Part shown: positions 1-5,790 of the stretch, in pieces
How positions within the stretch are numbered: the stretch's first letter is position 1
Layout of the letters: every line of letters begins with the position of its first letter
Assembly: GCA_001873755.1 (NCBI GenBank)
Contig: MNZT01000047.1
Span: forward strand, 2,422 to 22,606
Length of the DNA stretch: 20,185 bases
Direction of reading: 5' to 3'
From: Candidatus Wirthbacteria bacterium CG2_30_54_11
GTDB lineage: Bacteria > Patescibacteriota > CG2-30-54-11
Program-made: the position numbers and the translations under genes
Notes under the pieces: generated by a model
What the model was told of the DNA's origin: nothing
The model's database searches: none
Seen by the model: only the letters and a program-made list of their open reading frames with translations

Positions 1-298
1 CCTCCTTGTTAAGGCGGGGAGAATGAGACCACCCCGCCCTTCGGGCACCCCTCCTTGTTAAGGCGGGGAGAATGAGACCACCCCGGTCCTTCGGGCACCC
101 CTCCTTGTCAAGGAGGGGAGAATGAGACCACCCCGGTCCTGACGGACCACCCCGCCATTGGCGAGGCTCGCTTCAAGCGGCCCTCCTTGGCAAGGTGGGG
201 AGAATGACCAAGGCAGAACATAAATACGAGATTCCCAGAAAATCCCCTCCTTATCAAGGAGGGGTGGCGAGCGATTTAGAGCGAGCCAGGGTGGTCTC
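1..298. repeat. Family 1 compound repeat, block A (left end cut by window)
   Basis: This gene-free stretch consists entirely of family 1 repeat. It opens with a tandem array of period 49-50 (units starting near 1, 50 and 100). Each unit has a hairpin of the type CCTCCTTG..AAGG.GGGGA followed by AATGA and GACCACCCCG. After a variant arm at about 140-200 there is an asymmetric spacer (about 201-240), then an opposing hairpin, CCCCTCCTTATCAAGGAGGG (245-264), and the right terminus GGGTGGTCTC (289-298). The outer ends GACCACCCC and GGGGTGGTC are inverted repeats. The arrangement resembles a REPIN or MITE. No credible gene is seen in it. The promoter of the first antitoxin starts six bases beyond the right end. 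Confidence 0.85.
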
Positions 299-303
299 CC
301 GCA

Positions 304-331
304 TTGACAGATCTTCTTCATCCGCTACAAT
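304..331 (+). promoter_or_regulatory. Sigma-70-type promoter of toxin-antitoxin pair 1
   Basis: TTGACA (304-309), a 16-bp spacer and TACAAT (326-331) form a near-consensus promoter, which would start transcription near 338. The antitoxin ATG is at 364. The TTG of the -35 box also opens a longer in-frame reading frame, but it is better explained as promoter. Confidence 0.7.
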
Positions 332-363
332 ATGGTCGTAATTCTGACTATTTCGGGGGTGAC

Positions 364-624
364 ATGAAAACTATTGCTCTGACCGAGGTCAAGGCCAAGC
401 TCAGCGAACTGGTCAGCCGGGTGGTGAAGACCGACGAGGAAGTGATGATCACGCGCAATGGCAAGGCGGCGGCGTACCTGGTGAGCGCGGATGAGTATGA
501 GAGCTGGCGGGAGACCGATACGATCAGGCGGGACGGCGACCTGATGCAGGAGATCAGGAACGGGCTGAAGGCGCTGAGGGGCAAGACGGAGCTCTATACG
601 CTTGATGAACTGTTCACTTCCTAG
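364..624 (+). CDS. Phd/YefM-family antitoxin (pair 1)
   Basis: This 86-residue protein has the organisation of a Phd/YefM antitoxin. The N-terminal half (KTIALTEVKAKLSELVSRVV) is the DNA-binding dimerisation fold. It is followed by the typical VMITRNGKAAAYLVSADEY stretch, and a charged C-terminal tail probably binds and neutralises the toxin. The start is set at ATG 364, with a G-rich ribosome site (GGGGG, 355-359) just upstream. An in-frame TTG at 304 is the -35 box and would add residues the family lacks. The toxin gene follows after an 11-bp gap on the same transcript. Such antitoxins usually repress their own promoter, in complex with the toxin. The family call is firm; the exact subfamily is uncertain. 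Confidence 0.87.
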   Translation: MKTIALTEVKAKLSELVSRVVKTDEEVMITRNGKAAAYLVSADEYESWRETDTIRRDGDLMQEIRNGLKALRGKTELYTLDELFTS

Positions 625-635
625 CTGGTCGTCCT

Positions 636-914
636 ATGCATCAGTTGATCGTAAGTACACCGGTCGCCGACCTCATCCGCACCATGCATCCGCACCTGAA
701 GCAAAAAGTGCGGGCAGCACTGGATATCCTTTTGGCTGACCAGCAGGCCGGGAAGCCTCTGCGGGACGAGCTGGCAGGACTGTGGAGCTACCGCATCGGC
801 ACCTTTCGCATCATCTATCGGATAGGGGAGGATCTGGAGATCGTGGCGATCGGGCCGAGACGGGTGATCTATGAGGAGACGCTGAGACTGGTGAAGAGAC
901 CACCCCGGTCCTAA
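636..914 (+). CDS. RelE/ParE-family toxin (pair 1)
   Basis: This 92-residue protein has the compact RelE/ParE fold signature. An N-terminal helical part is followed by GKPLRDELAGLWSYRIGTFR and the strand run IIYRI...IVAIGPRRVIYEE. The basic residues near the end are typical of ribosome-dependent mRNA interferases of this superfamily, so mRNA cleavage is the likely activity, though ParE-like gyrase poisoning cannot be excluded. It lies 11 bp after its antitoxin. The last five codons and the TAA stop (RPPRS) are read from the left terminus of repeat block B (from about 899), so the native C-terminus has been replaced or extended by repeat sequence. The family is usually about 85-95 residues, so activity could be retained. 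Confidence 0.87.
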   Translation: MHQLIVSTPVADLIRTMHPHLKQKVRAALDILLADQQAGKPLRDELAGLWSYRIGTFRIIYRIGEDLEIVAIGPRRVIYEETLRLVKRPPRS

Positions 915-1113
915 CGGATCACCCCGCCATTGGCGAGGCTCGCTTCAAGCGGCCCTCCTTGTCAAGGCGGGGATAATGACCAAGGCAGGTCGGTATCTGG
1001 GAGACGAGATCTCCTGAAAATCCCCTCCTAAACAAGGAGGGGTGGTGAACGATATCATAGAGTGAACCGCCGCCCTTGGCGAGCCTCGCCTGAGAAGGCG
1101 GGGGGTGGTCTCC
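897..1113. repeat. Family 1 compound repeat, block B
   Basis: The block starts with AGACCACCCCGG inside the end of the upstream toxin gene and closes with GGGGGTGGTCTC (1101-1112). It contains a left hairpin CCCTCCTTGTCAAGGCGGGG (954-973), a spacer starting ATAATGACCAAGGC, and an opposing hairpin CCCCTCCTAAACAAGGAGGG (1022-1041). Both flanks carry the accessory arm with GGCGAGGCTCGC or its inverse. It has the same orientation as block A, judged by the asymmetric core (GGGGATAATGAC at one side, GAAAATCCCC at the other). Confidence 0.85.
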
Positions 1114-1117
1114 CGCA

Positions 1118-1146
1118 TTGACCGATTCACGATCCTGCGCTACCAT
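1118..1146 (+). promoter_or_regulatory. Promoter of toxin-antitoxin pair 2
   Basis: TTGACC (1118-1123), a 17-bp spacer and TACCAT (1141-1146) form a plausible sigma-70 promoter. It begins six bases beyond block B and aligns with the promoter of pair 1: both read GGTGGTCTCCCGCATTGAC and later GCTAC-AT. Confidence 0.55.
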
Positions 1147-1149
1147 GTA

Positions 1150-1167
1150 ACCAGTTACGTAACTAGT
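1150..1167. promoter_or_regulatory. Candidate antitoxin operator (palindrome)
   Basis: ACCAGTTACGTAACTAGT is an 18-bp inverted repeat with one mismatched pair, centred on TTACGTAA. It lies directly downstream of the predicted -10 box and 12 bp before the antitoxin start, where an autoregulating antitoxin would bind. Confidence 0.55.
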
Positions 1168-1179
1168 CAGGGATGCAGT

Positions 1180-1458
1180 ATGAATACCATTAACCAGATG
1201 ATCACTTCATCTGATTTTCAGAAGCAACTGTACAAGTATATGGATGAGGTCTCGTCCAGCCGGGAACCCAAATTCATCATGCGCCGCAGCAAGCCGGAGG
1301 CGGTGCTGCTCGACCTGGAGACCTATCAGGATATGCTCGCGATCCTGGATCAACTGGAGGACCGGGTGCGGTATGAGGAGGCGGTGCAGACGCTCACGGG
1401 GCAGAAGGGTGTGGCGCTTTCGACCGTAAAGGAACAGATAACTTCGTCCCGGAAGTAA
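1180..1458 (+). CDS. Phd/YefM-like antitoxin (pair 2)
   Basis: This 92-residue protein resembles the Phd/YefM antitoxins. It has an N-terminal region (NTINQMITSSDFQKQLYKYM), the motif PKFIMRRSKPEAVLLDLETY that matches the second half of the antitoxin fold, and a C-terminal coil rich in charged residues. The start is placed at ATG 1180. A GTG at 1105 in the same frame lies within repeat block B and would force translation through the promoter and palindrome, so it is rejected. The toxin gene starts five bases after the stop, which indicates co-transcription and coupling. The sequence differs clearly from the first antitoxin, so the two pairs are not a recent duplication. Autoregulation through the palindrome at 1150-1167 is inferred. 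Confidence 0.82.
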   Translation: MNTINQMITSSDFQKQLYKYMDEVSSSREPKFIMRRSKPEAVLLDLETYQDMLAILDQLEDRVRYEEAVQTLTGQKGVALSTVKEQITSSRK

Positions 1459-1463
1459 TTCCT

Positions 1464-1772
1464 ATGTACCGTATTTTCTTTTACAATCATACTGACGAAG
1501 TGCTGTACTCGCTGGACGAGCGCACGCAGGACCAGATCATCGGGGCGCTGGAGCAACTGGCGCTTGACCCATTTGCTATGGCCCAGGTCAAAAAGATCGC
1601 CGGGACCCGGGATGGCTACCGCCTCAGGGTCGGCCGGTGGCGGGTCATCTACCTGACGATCACCGAGGATCAGATCATCAATATCCTGTCCCTGTTCATG
1701 GAACGCAGTACCCGGGATTATGCCCGTATCATCGAGAGACTGGTGAAAATGGGAGTGGTGAGGAGGAAGTGA
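1464..1772 (+). CDS. RelE-family toxin (pair 2)
   Basis: This 102-residue protein is a RelE-superfamily toxin. It has an N-terminal strand (MYRIFFYN), two helices with LDERTQDQIIGALEQLALDP, and the hallmark segment KKIAGTRDGYRLRVGRWRVI, in which the GTRDGYRLRVGRWRVIY motif is diagnostic. Ribosome-dependent mRNA cleavage is the expected activity. The ribosome site GGAAG (1451-1455) overlaps the end of the antitoxin gene. The TGA stop at 1770-1772 is exactly the first bases of repeat block C (the GA of GACCACCCC). Unlike toxin 1, the C-terminus therefore ends at the repeat boundary without repeat-encoded residues. Confidence 0.87.
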   Translation: MYRIFFYNHTDEVLYSLDERTQDQIIGALEQLALDPFAMAQVKKIAGTRDGYRLRVGRWRVIYLTITEDQIINILSLFMERSTRDYARIIERLVKMGVVRRK

Positions 1773-1937
1773 CCACCCCACCCTTCGGGCACCCCTCCTT
1801 GGCAAGGCGGGGATAATGACTAAGACCGGTTAAGACCTGATAATCTGAAAATCCCCTCCTGAGCAAGGAGGGGTGCCCTGAGCGAGGCCTGAGCGAGGTC
1901 CCCTGAGTCGAAGGCCGAGACGAAGGGCGGGGTGGTC
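1771..1937. repeat. Family 1 compound repeat, block C
   Basis: The block runs from GACCACCCC at 1771 to GGTGGTC at 1937, with a left hairpin CCCTCCTTGGCAAGGCGGGG, a spacer starting ATAATGAC, and an opposing hairpin near 1852-1874. It has the same orientation as A and B. Its right flank (about 1878-1930) is atypical: it carries CCTGAGCGAGG twice and CCCCTGAGTCGAAGG, sequence related to other repeat families in the window. The ribosome site and start of mnmE follow within 20 bp. Confidence 0.82.
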
Positions 1938-1955
1938 TAGTTATCGGAGTAGCTT

Positions 1956-3419
1956 ATGTCCAAGCACCAGAATTCATACCATGACACCATCGTGGCGATC
2001 GCGACGCCGCCGGGGCGAGGCGGGATCGGGGTGGTCAGGCTTTCGGGGCCGGAGGCACTTGCGACCGCACTTCTGATGTTCCGGTTCCGGGAGGCGCCGC
2101 ATACGCGCAAGCGGGTAGAGGCGAATGCTCTGAATTTCGGGACAGTAGTCAGAATGACAGCCACCAGCCCGGAAAATCCCCCTCTATCCCCCTTTGCTAA
2201 AGGGGGAAGTACCACCATCATTGATCATGGTTATCTGGTGTACTTCAAGGCGCCGAACAGTTATACCGGCGAGGATGTGGTGGAGCTGCAGCTGCACGGG
2301 AGTCCTCGGGTGCTGCAGGAGGTCGTGCAACTCTGCCTGGCCGTTGGCGAGGGACTTGTCAGGCCTGCGGAGCCGGGGGAGTTCACCAGGCGGGCGTTCG
2401 TGCAGGGCAAGATGGACCTGACCGAGGCGGAGGGGGTGGCTGACCTCATCGACGCGCAGACCATGGAAGCAGGACGTCTCGCCAGCCGGCAGGTCCAGGG
2501 CGAACTTCACGCTGCTATCATGGCGATTCGTGAGCCGCTCGTCGGACTGCTCGCCCAGGTGCAGGGCGATCTGAACTTCCCGGAGGACGGGATACCGGCG
2601 ATCGCTCTTCGTGCTCTTCGCATCGGCATACAGAAGGGGCTGGCATCCCTTGGCGCCTTGATAGAACGATCGCAGCACTCCTGGGTCTACCGCGACGGGC
2701 TGCGGGTGGCCATCATCGGTTTCCCGAACGAAGGCAAGTCGTCGCTGTTCAATGCGTTGCTGGGGCGCGACCGGGCGATCGTATCGGCTATCTCCGGTAC
2801 GACGCGGGACGCGATCGAGGACCTGGTCGATATCGCTGGCGTTCCGGTTATTTTTACCGATACGGCGGGGCTGACTCGCAGCGACGATGAGCTGGAGAGA
2901 GCCGGCGTGGAACGCAGCGTCCGGGCGATCAGAGAGACGGACATCATCATTCTGGTGGTCGATGCCCGCGACGGGGACGAGGGCGAACGGCTGTTCTGGG
3001 AGACCGTGGACCCGGCTATTGGCGAAGAGATCAGACAGCACCGTATCATCCGCGTGGGCAACAAGATCGACTTGCTCCGCAAGCCTTCGCCGGCTCGGTG
3101 GCGCGCAGACGAGGCATGGGTGTCAGCCCGGCAGGGGAAGCATATTGACCGGCTGCGAAAGCTTCTGGTGAAGGAGTACCTGGACGGGACAGTTGAGCGC
3201 GGCGACCTTGCTGTTACCAATGTCCGCCACATGCACCTGCTGACCGAAGCCCATCAGTCGCTCGTCGATGCCGCAGCGGCACTAGAAAGCGGGCTTGATA
3301 CTGATACAATTTCGGTGGATATTGACCAGGCGGTGAGCTTGCTCGGAGAGATCATCGGTATCGAGGTCAGCGAGGAGCTGCTGGAGCAGATATTCAGTAG
3401 ATTTTGTATTGGGAAGTGA
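1956..3419 (+). CDS. mnmE: tRNA modification GTPase MnmE (TrmE)
   Basis: MnmE works with MnmG to modify uridine 34 in the anticodon wobble position of several tRNAs, using a folate one-carbon unit and GTP hydrolysis. The 487-residue protein has the folate-binding N-terminal domain (DTIVAIATPPGRGGIGVVRL; PNSYTGEDVVE), the helical domain, and an inserted G domain with P-loop GFPNEGKSS (about 255-263), SGTTRD, DTAG and NKID. The C-terminal FCIGK carries the conserved cysteine at residue 484. The start ATG follows GGAG (1946-1949). Residues about 73-84 (ENPPLSPFAKGG) are encoded by a palindromic repeat inserted in a loop of the N-terminal domain. All catalytic motifs are intact, so it is probably functional. 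The stop codon is shared with the edge of block D. Its usual partner mnmG is not in the window. Confidence 0.96.
   Translation: MSKHQNSYHDTIVAIATPPGRGGIGVVRLSGPEALATALLMFRFREAPHTRKRVEANALNFGTVVRMTATSPENPPLSPFAKGGSTTIIDHGYLVYFKAPNSYTGEDVVELQLHGSPRVLQEVVQLCLAVGEGLVRPAEPGEFTRRAFVQGKMDLTEAEGVADLIDAQTMEAGRLASRQVQGELHAAIMAIREPLVGLLAQVQGDLNFPEDGIPAIALRALRIGIQKGLASLGALIERSQHSWVYRDGLRVAIIGFPNEGKSSLFNALLGRDRAIVSAISGTTRDAIEDLVDIAGVPVIFTDTAGLTRSDDELERAGVERSVRAIRETDIIILVVDARDGDEGERLFWETVDPAIGEEIRQHRIIRVGNKIDLLRKPSPARWRADEAWVSARQGKHIDRLRKLLVKEYLDGTVERGDLAVTNVRHMHLLTEAHQSLVDAAAALESGLDTDTISVDIDQAVSLLGEIIGIEVSEELLEQIFSRFCIGK
2172..2208. repeat. Palindromic repeat inserted in the mnmE reading frame
   Basis: CCCCCTTTGCTAAAGGGGG (2189-2207) is a perfect hairpin, preceded by AAATCCCCCTCTAT. 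It encodes NPPLSPFAKGG in frame. The same peptide is, from memory, a recurrent repeat-derived insert in proteins of several unrelated bacteria. It lies between the strands GTVVRM and IIDHGYLVYF of the N-terminal domain, where other MnmE proteins have a short loop. Confidence 0.8.
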
Positions 3420-3597
3420 CCACCCCGGCTCGCTGGCAGCACGCTCGCCACCCCTCCTTGGCAAGGCGGGGATTTGTCTGAGTATAAGGTCTTCAGGATC
3501 AAGTATTGATATCCACGAATTAGTTATCCCCTCCTAGCCAAGGAGGGGCAAGCCGCCTTCTCAGGCGAGCCTCGTCTCAAGGACGGGGGGTGGTCTC
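3418..3597. repeat. Family 1 compound repeat, block D (inverted)
   Basis: The block begins with GACCACCCCGG at 3418, overlapping the mnmE stop, and ends at GGTGGTCTC (3597). Hairpins CCCTCCTTGGCAAGGCGGGG (about 3455-3474) and CCCCTCCTAGCCAAGGAGGG (about 3528-3547) flank a spacer of about 55 bp. Read on the minus strand the core is GGGGATAACTA...CAAATCCCC, so it is inverted relative to A-C. The accessory arm with GGCGAGCCTCG lies on its right side. Confidence 0.83.
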
Positions 3598-3607
3598 CGG
3601 AGTTCCT

Positions 3608-3988
3608 ATGGGTACTGTCCACAATCGGAAAGCATTGAATACGAATCGAAGAATTCTTCGGAATACGATGACCGAGGAGGAGATAATTCTCTGGGCGCGG
3701 TTGAAAGACAGACAGGTAGGTGGCTGCAAGTTCCGGCGACAGCACAGTGTTGGCCGTTATGTACTGGATTTCTATTGTCCTGCCAGGAAGCTGGCGATCG
3801 AACTCGATGGAGGACAGCATGCTGAGTCGGATGCTATGGAGTATGATGTTGCTCGGACGGAGTATCTCCATGAACGCGGAATACAAATTGTCAGATTTTG
3901 GAATAATGAAGTGCGAGAACAATTGGAGGGAGTTTTAGAGAAGATCGGAAGAATACTCGAGGGGAAAGAGACCACCCCCCGTCCTTGA
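3608..3988 (+). CDS. DUF559 endonuclease-like protein (Vsr-like fold)
   Basis: This 126-residue protein belongs to the DUF559 family, which is related to very-short-patch-repair and restriction endonucleases. Visible family marks are MTEEEIILWARLKDRQ (residues 21-36), FRRQHSVGRYVLDFYCP (42-58) and AIELDGGQH (63-71). Asp54, Glu65, Asp67 and His71 are candidate metal-binding or catalytic residues. The C-terminal WNNEV motif is also typical. The target and biological role of the family are unknown. The start is ATG 3608 with GGAG at 3599-3602; an in-frame GTG at 3590 lies inside block D. The gene is bounded tightly by blocks D and E, and its last codons (about ETTPRP) and TGA stop come from block E. 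A role linked to the repeats is an inference. Confidence 0.85.
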   Translation: MGTVHNRKALNTNRRILRNTMTEEEIILWARLKDRQVGGCKFRRQHSVGRYVLDFYCPARKLAIELDGGQHAESDAMEYDVARTEYLHERGIQIVRFWNNEVREQLEGVLEKIGRILEGKETTPRP

Positions 3989-4193
3989 GACGAGGCTCGC
4001 CTCCGAAGGCGGCGGCTCACAATTAGCACGCTCGCCACCCCTCCTTGGCAAGGAGGGGATTTCCTGATAGCAAGTAGTCATGCATTTTCGTCCTCCCAAC
4101 CTGTCCCAGTCATTATCCCCTCCTTGCCAAGGAGGGCCGCTTGAAGCGAGCCTCGCCAATGGCGGGGTGGTCCGTGAGGACCGGGGTGGTCTC
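3969..4193. repeat. Family 1 compound repeat, block E (inverted)
   Basis: The block starts with GAGACCACCCCC inside the end of the DUF559 gene and ends at GGTGGTCTC (4193). Hairpins CCCTCCTTGGCAAGGAGGGG (4039-4058) and CCCCTCCTTGCCAAGGAGGG (about 4117-4136) flank a spacer of about 60 bp. On the minus strand the core reads GGGGATAATGAC...GAAATCCCC, so it is inverted relative to A-C. Its right part holds two GGGGTGGTC termini, separated by CCGTGAGGACC. It fills the gene-free gap of about 220 bp before the ligase gene. Confidence 0.84.
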
Positions 4194-4207
4194 TGGATTG
4201 AAATTAT

Positions 4208-5734
4208 TTGAAAGAAACAGTGCCCAACCTGCTTCACTACATCCGCTCTGTTCCCTGGCATCGGAGGCTGTTCTACCTCCTGGTGCTGGTGCTGCCGCTG
4301 GGCGGGCGGCTGCGGTTCGCGCGCGAAGCGTCCATGCTGTATGGACAGATAGGGGAGTACATCATCCCTGAACTCTACCTGACGGATATTATTCTCGTTC
4401 TGGTCCTGACCACCTGGCTGTACTCGCTCATCCGGAAGCGAAGCGTCCAAAGCGTTTCTGTAACCGCGCAGTGGTTCCTCTTTTTTTTCATCGTCATGCT
4501 CATCGGCGGAGCGGCTTCTATTTCATCTGCCGTGATGCCCTGGGCAGGCTACTACCGTCTGCTCAAGCTTTGCGAATGGGGCTGCCTGGTCTGGTATATC
4601 ACAGCAGGGTCGTGGCAGAAGCGCGACTTCGTATTTTTGGCTGTGTGCCTGGCAGCCGGAGGCGTAGGACAGAGCCTGCTCTCCTGGTACCAGTTCACCG
4701 CGCAGGCATCGTTGGCATCCGGCTTCGCCGCGCATGCGATCGGTGAGCAGCCGCTGTCGATCTGGCAGAACGGGATCAGCTACGTCTGGGCGCTGGGGCA
4801 GAAGCTGATGCGTCCCTATGGGACCTTCAGCCATCCGAACGCACTGTCAAGCTATTTGCTGGTCAGCCTGATCGCCGGGGTGGCGCTCTGGATAGACAGG
4901 CAAACTCCTCCTCCTTCGCCCTCCGAAGACGAACGGCTACGGAGGACAAGCCCTGCCCCCTCTTTAAGCAAAGAGGGGATTAAATCCATAGGGTTTCGCA
5001 GGAGTCAGAGGATATGGTTGACCGGGGCGTTGGTGGTCATCGCCGGAGGGGTCGGGATAGCGCTTTCGCGGGTCGTCTGGTTTTTGGCGGCGGCGTCCAT
5101 CGGACTGGTCGCGATCCTGTACCCATTGGAGATCAGCCGTTTCGTGCGGGAGCATCTATTCAGATCGCTTCGGGCTTCAGATCCAGCTAGAAAACTGGTC
5201 ACAGCGGCGGCTGCCGTATCGGCTTTGTCCCTGGTCGCCGGAGGAGTCTACCTCATGTTCATCCGCATCGGCACGCTGTGGTCGTCCAACCAGATCACCG
5301 TGACCGGCCGCATTCTGCTGAACTCCTTTGCCCTGCGCATGATGGAGCTGCATCCACTGGGGATCGGGTTGGGAAATTTCACGGCGGTGGTGAGAGACTT
5401 CGATGCTACCGGTTATTTCAATAATGTCATCCAGCCCGTGCACAATGTGTTCCTGCTGGTCGGAAGCGAGATGGGTGTTGTGTCCCTGATCTCCTTCTTC
5501 ATCATGATTGGACTGGTGGTTCATGCGGTCATCACCGGTCTGGCGAGGAGCAATGACGGTACGGGGACCATCATCGGACTTGCGCTTTTCGCCATGCTGT
5601 CCAGCTGCCTGGCCATCCTGTTCGTCGATCACTACCTGTGGACCATCCAGCAGGGACAGCTCATCTGGTGGATGGTGTGCGCTTTCTGCCTGAGGTTCGC
5701 TTCAGCTGATCGCGAGAGGAGCAGTTTGCCTTGA
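4208..5734 (+). CDS. O-antigen ligase/polymerase-like membrane protein (Wzy_C)
   Basis: This polytopic protein of about 508 residues resembles the Wzy_C superfamily, which includes O-antigen ligases (WaaL), polymerases (Wzy) and PglL-type oligosaccharyltransferases. About ten hydrophobic segments are visible. Family marks include FSHPNALSSYLL (about 207-218), the external-loop segment LHPLGIGLGNF, and PVHNVFLLVGSEMG (about 410-423), whose histidine and glutamate fit the conserved H-N...E pattern. It probably transfers or joins polysaccharide at the outer face of the membrane. The start is uncertain: TTG 4208 gives the longest frame, and GTG 4220 is an alternative. Residues about 232-258 are a hydrophilic insert of repeat origin between two membrane segments. 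No other glycan genes lie nearby, so the substrate is unknown. Confidence 0.82.
   Translation: MKETVPNLLHYIRSVPWHRRLFYLLVLVLPLGGRLRFAREASMLYGQIGEYIIPELYLTDIILVLVLTTWLYSLIRKRSVQSVSVTAQWFLFFFIVMLIGGAASISSAVMPWAGYYRLLKLCEWGCLVWYITAGSWQKRDFVFLAVCLAAGGVGQSLLSWYQFTAQASLASGFAAHAIGEQPLSIWQNGISYVWALGQKLMRPYGTFSHPNALSSYLLVSLIAGVALWIDRQTPPPSPSEDERLRRTSPAPSLSKEGIKSIGFRRSQRIWLTGALVVIAGGVGIALSRVVWFLAAASIGLVAILYPLEISRFVREHLFRSLRASDPARKLVTAAAAVSALSLVAGGVYLMFIRIGTLWSSNQITVTGRILLNSFALRMMELHPLGIGLGNFTAVVRDFDATGYFNNVIQPVHNVFLLVGSEMGVVSLISFFIMIGLVVHAVITGLARSNDGTGTIIGLALFAMLSSCLAILFVDHYLWTIQQGQLIWWMVCAFCLRFASADRERSSLP
4901..4985. repeat. Repeat-derived insert in the ligase gene
   Basis: CCCCTCTTTAAGCAAAGAGG (4957-4976) forms a hairpin like those of family 1. 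It is preceded by CCCTCCGAAGACGAACGGC, which resembles the accessory arms. The segment stays in frame and encodes a Pro/Ser/Arg-rich stretch (about residues 232-258, ending in APSLSKEG) in a loop between predicted membrane segments. Confidence 0.65.
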
Positions 5735-5790
5735 CCTCCGGTCTGAGGTAGATTGGTGCCGGGTCAATTATCCATAGCGGGAGATATGCT

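Noticed and set aside
1..150. Regularly spaced units of 49-50 bp that could suggest a CRISPR array
   Set aside because: The whole unit is repeated, with no unique spacers. The units match the dispersed family 1 element.
58..321. Minus-strand 87-codon reading frame
   Set aside because: It lies wholly within repeat block A, and its peptides (PPLLDKEG, PSLTRRG) are typical translations of such repeats.
304..363. TTG start giving a 106-residue antitoxin 1
   Set aside because: The TTG is the first three bases of a TTGACA -35 box. The added residues are not part of the family.
919..1146. Minus-strand frames of 61-75 codons
   Set aside because: They are translations of repeat block B with no ribosome site or recognisable domain.
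2184..3041. Long minus-strand frame (285 codons) opposite mnmE
   Set aside because: It is a shadow of a conserved GTPase gene. The plus strand carries all the diagnostic motifs.
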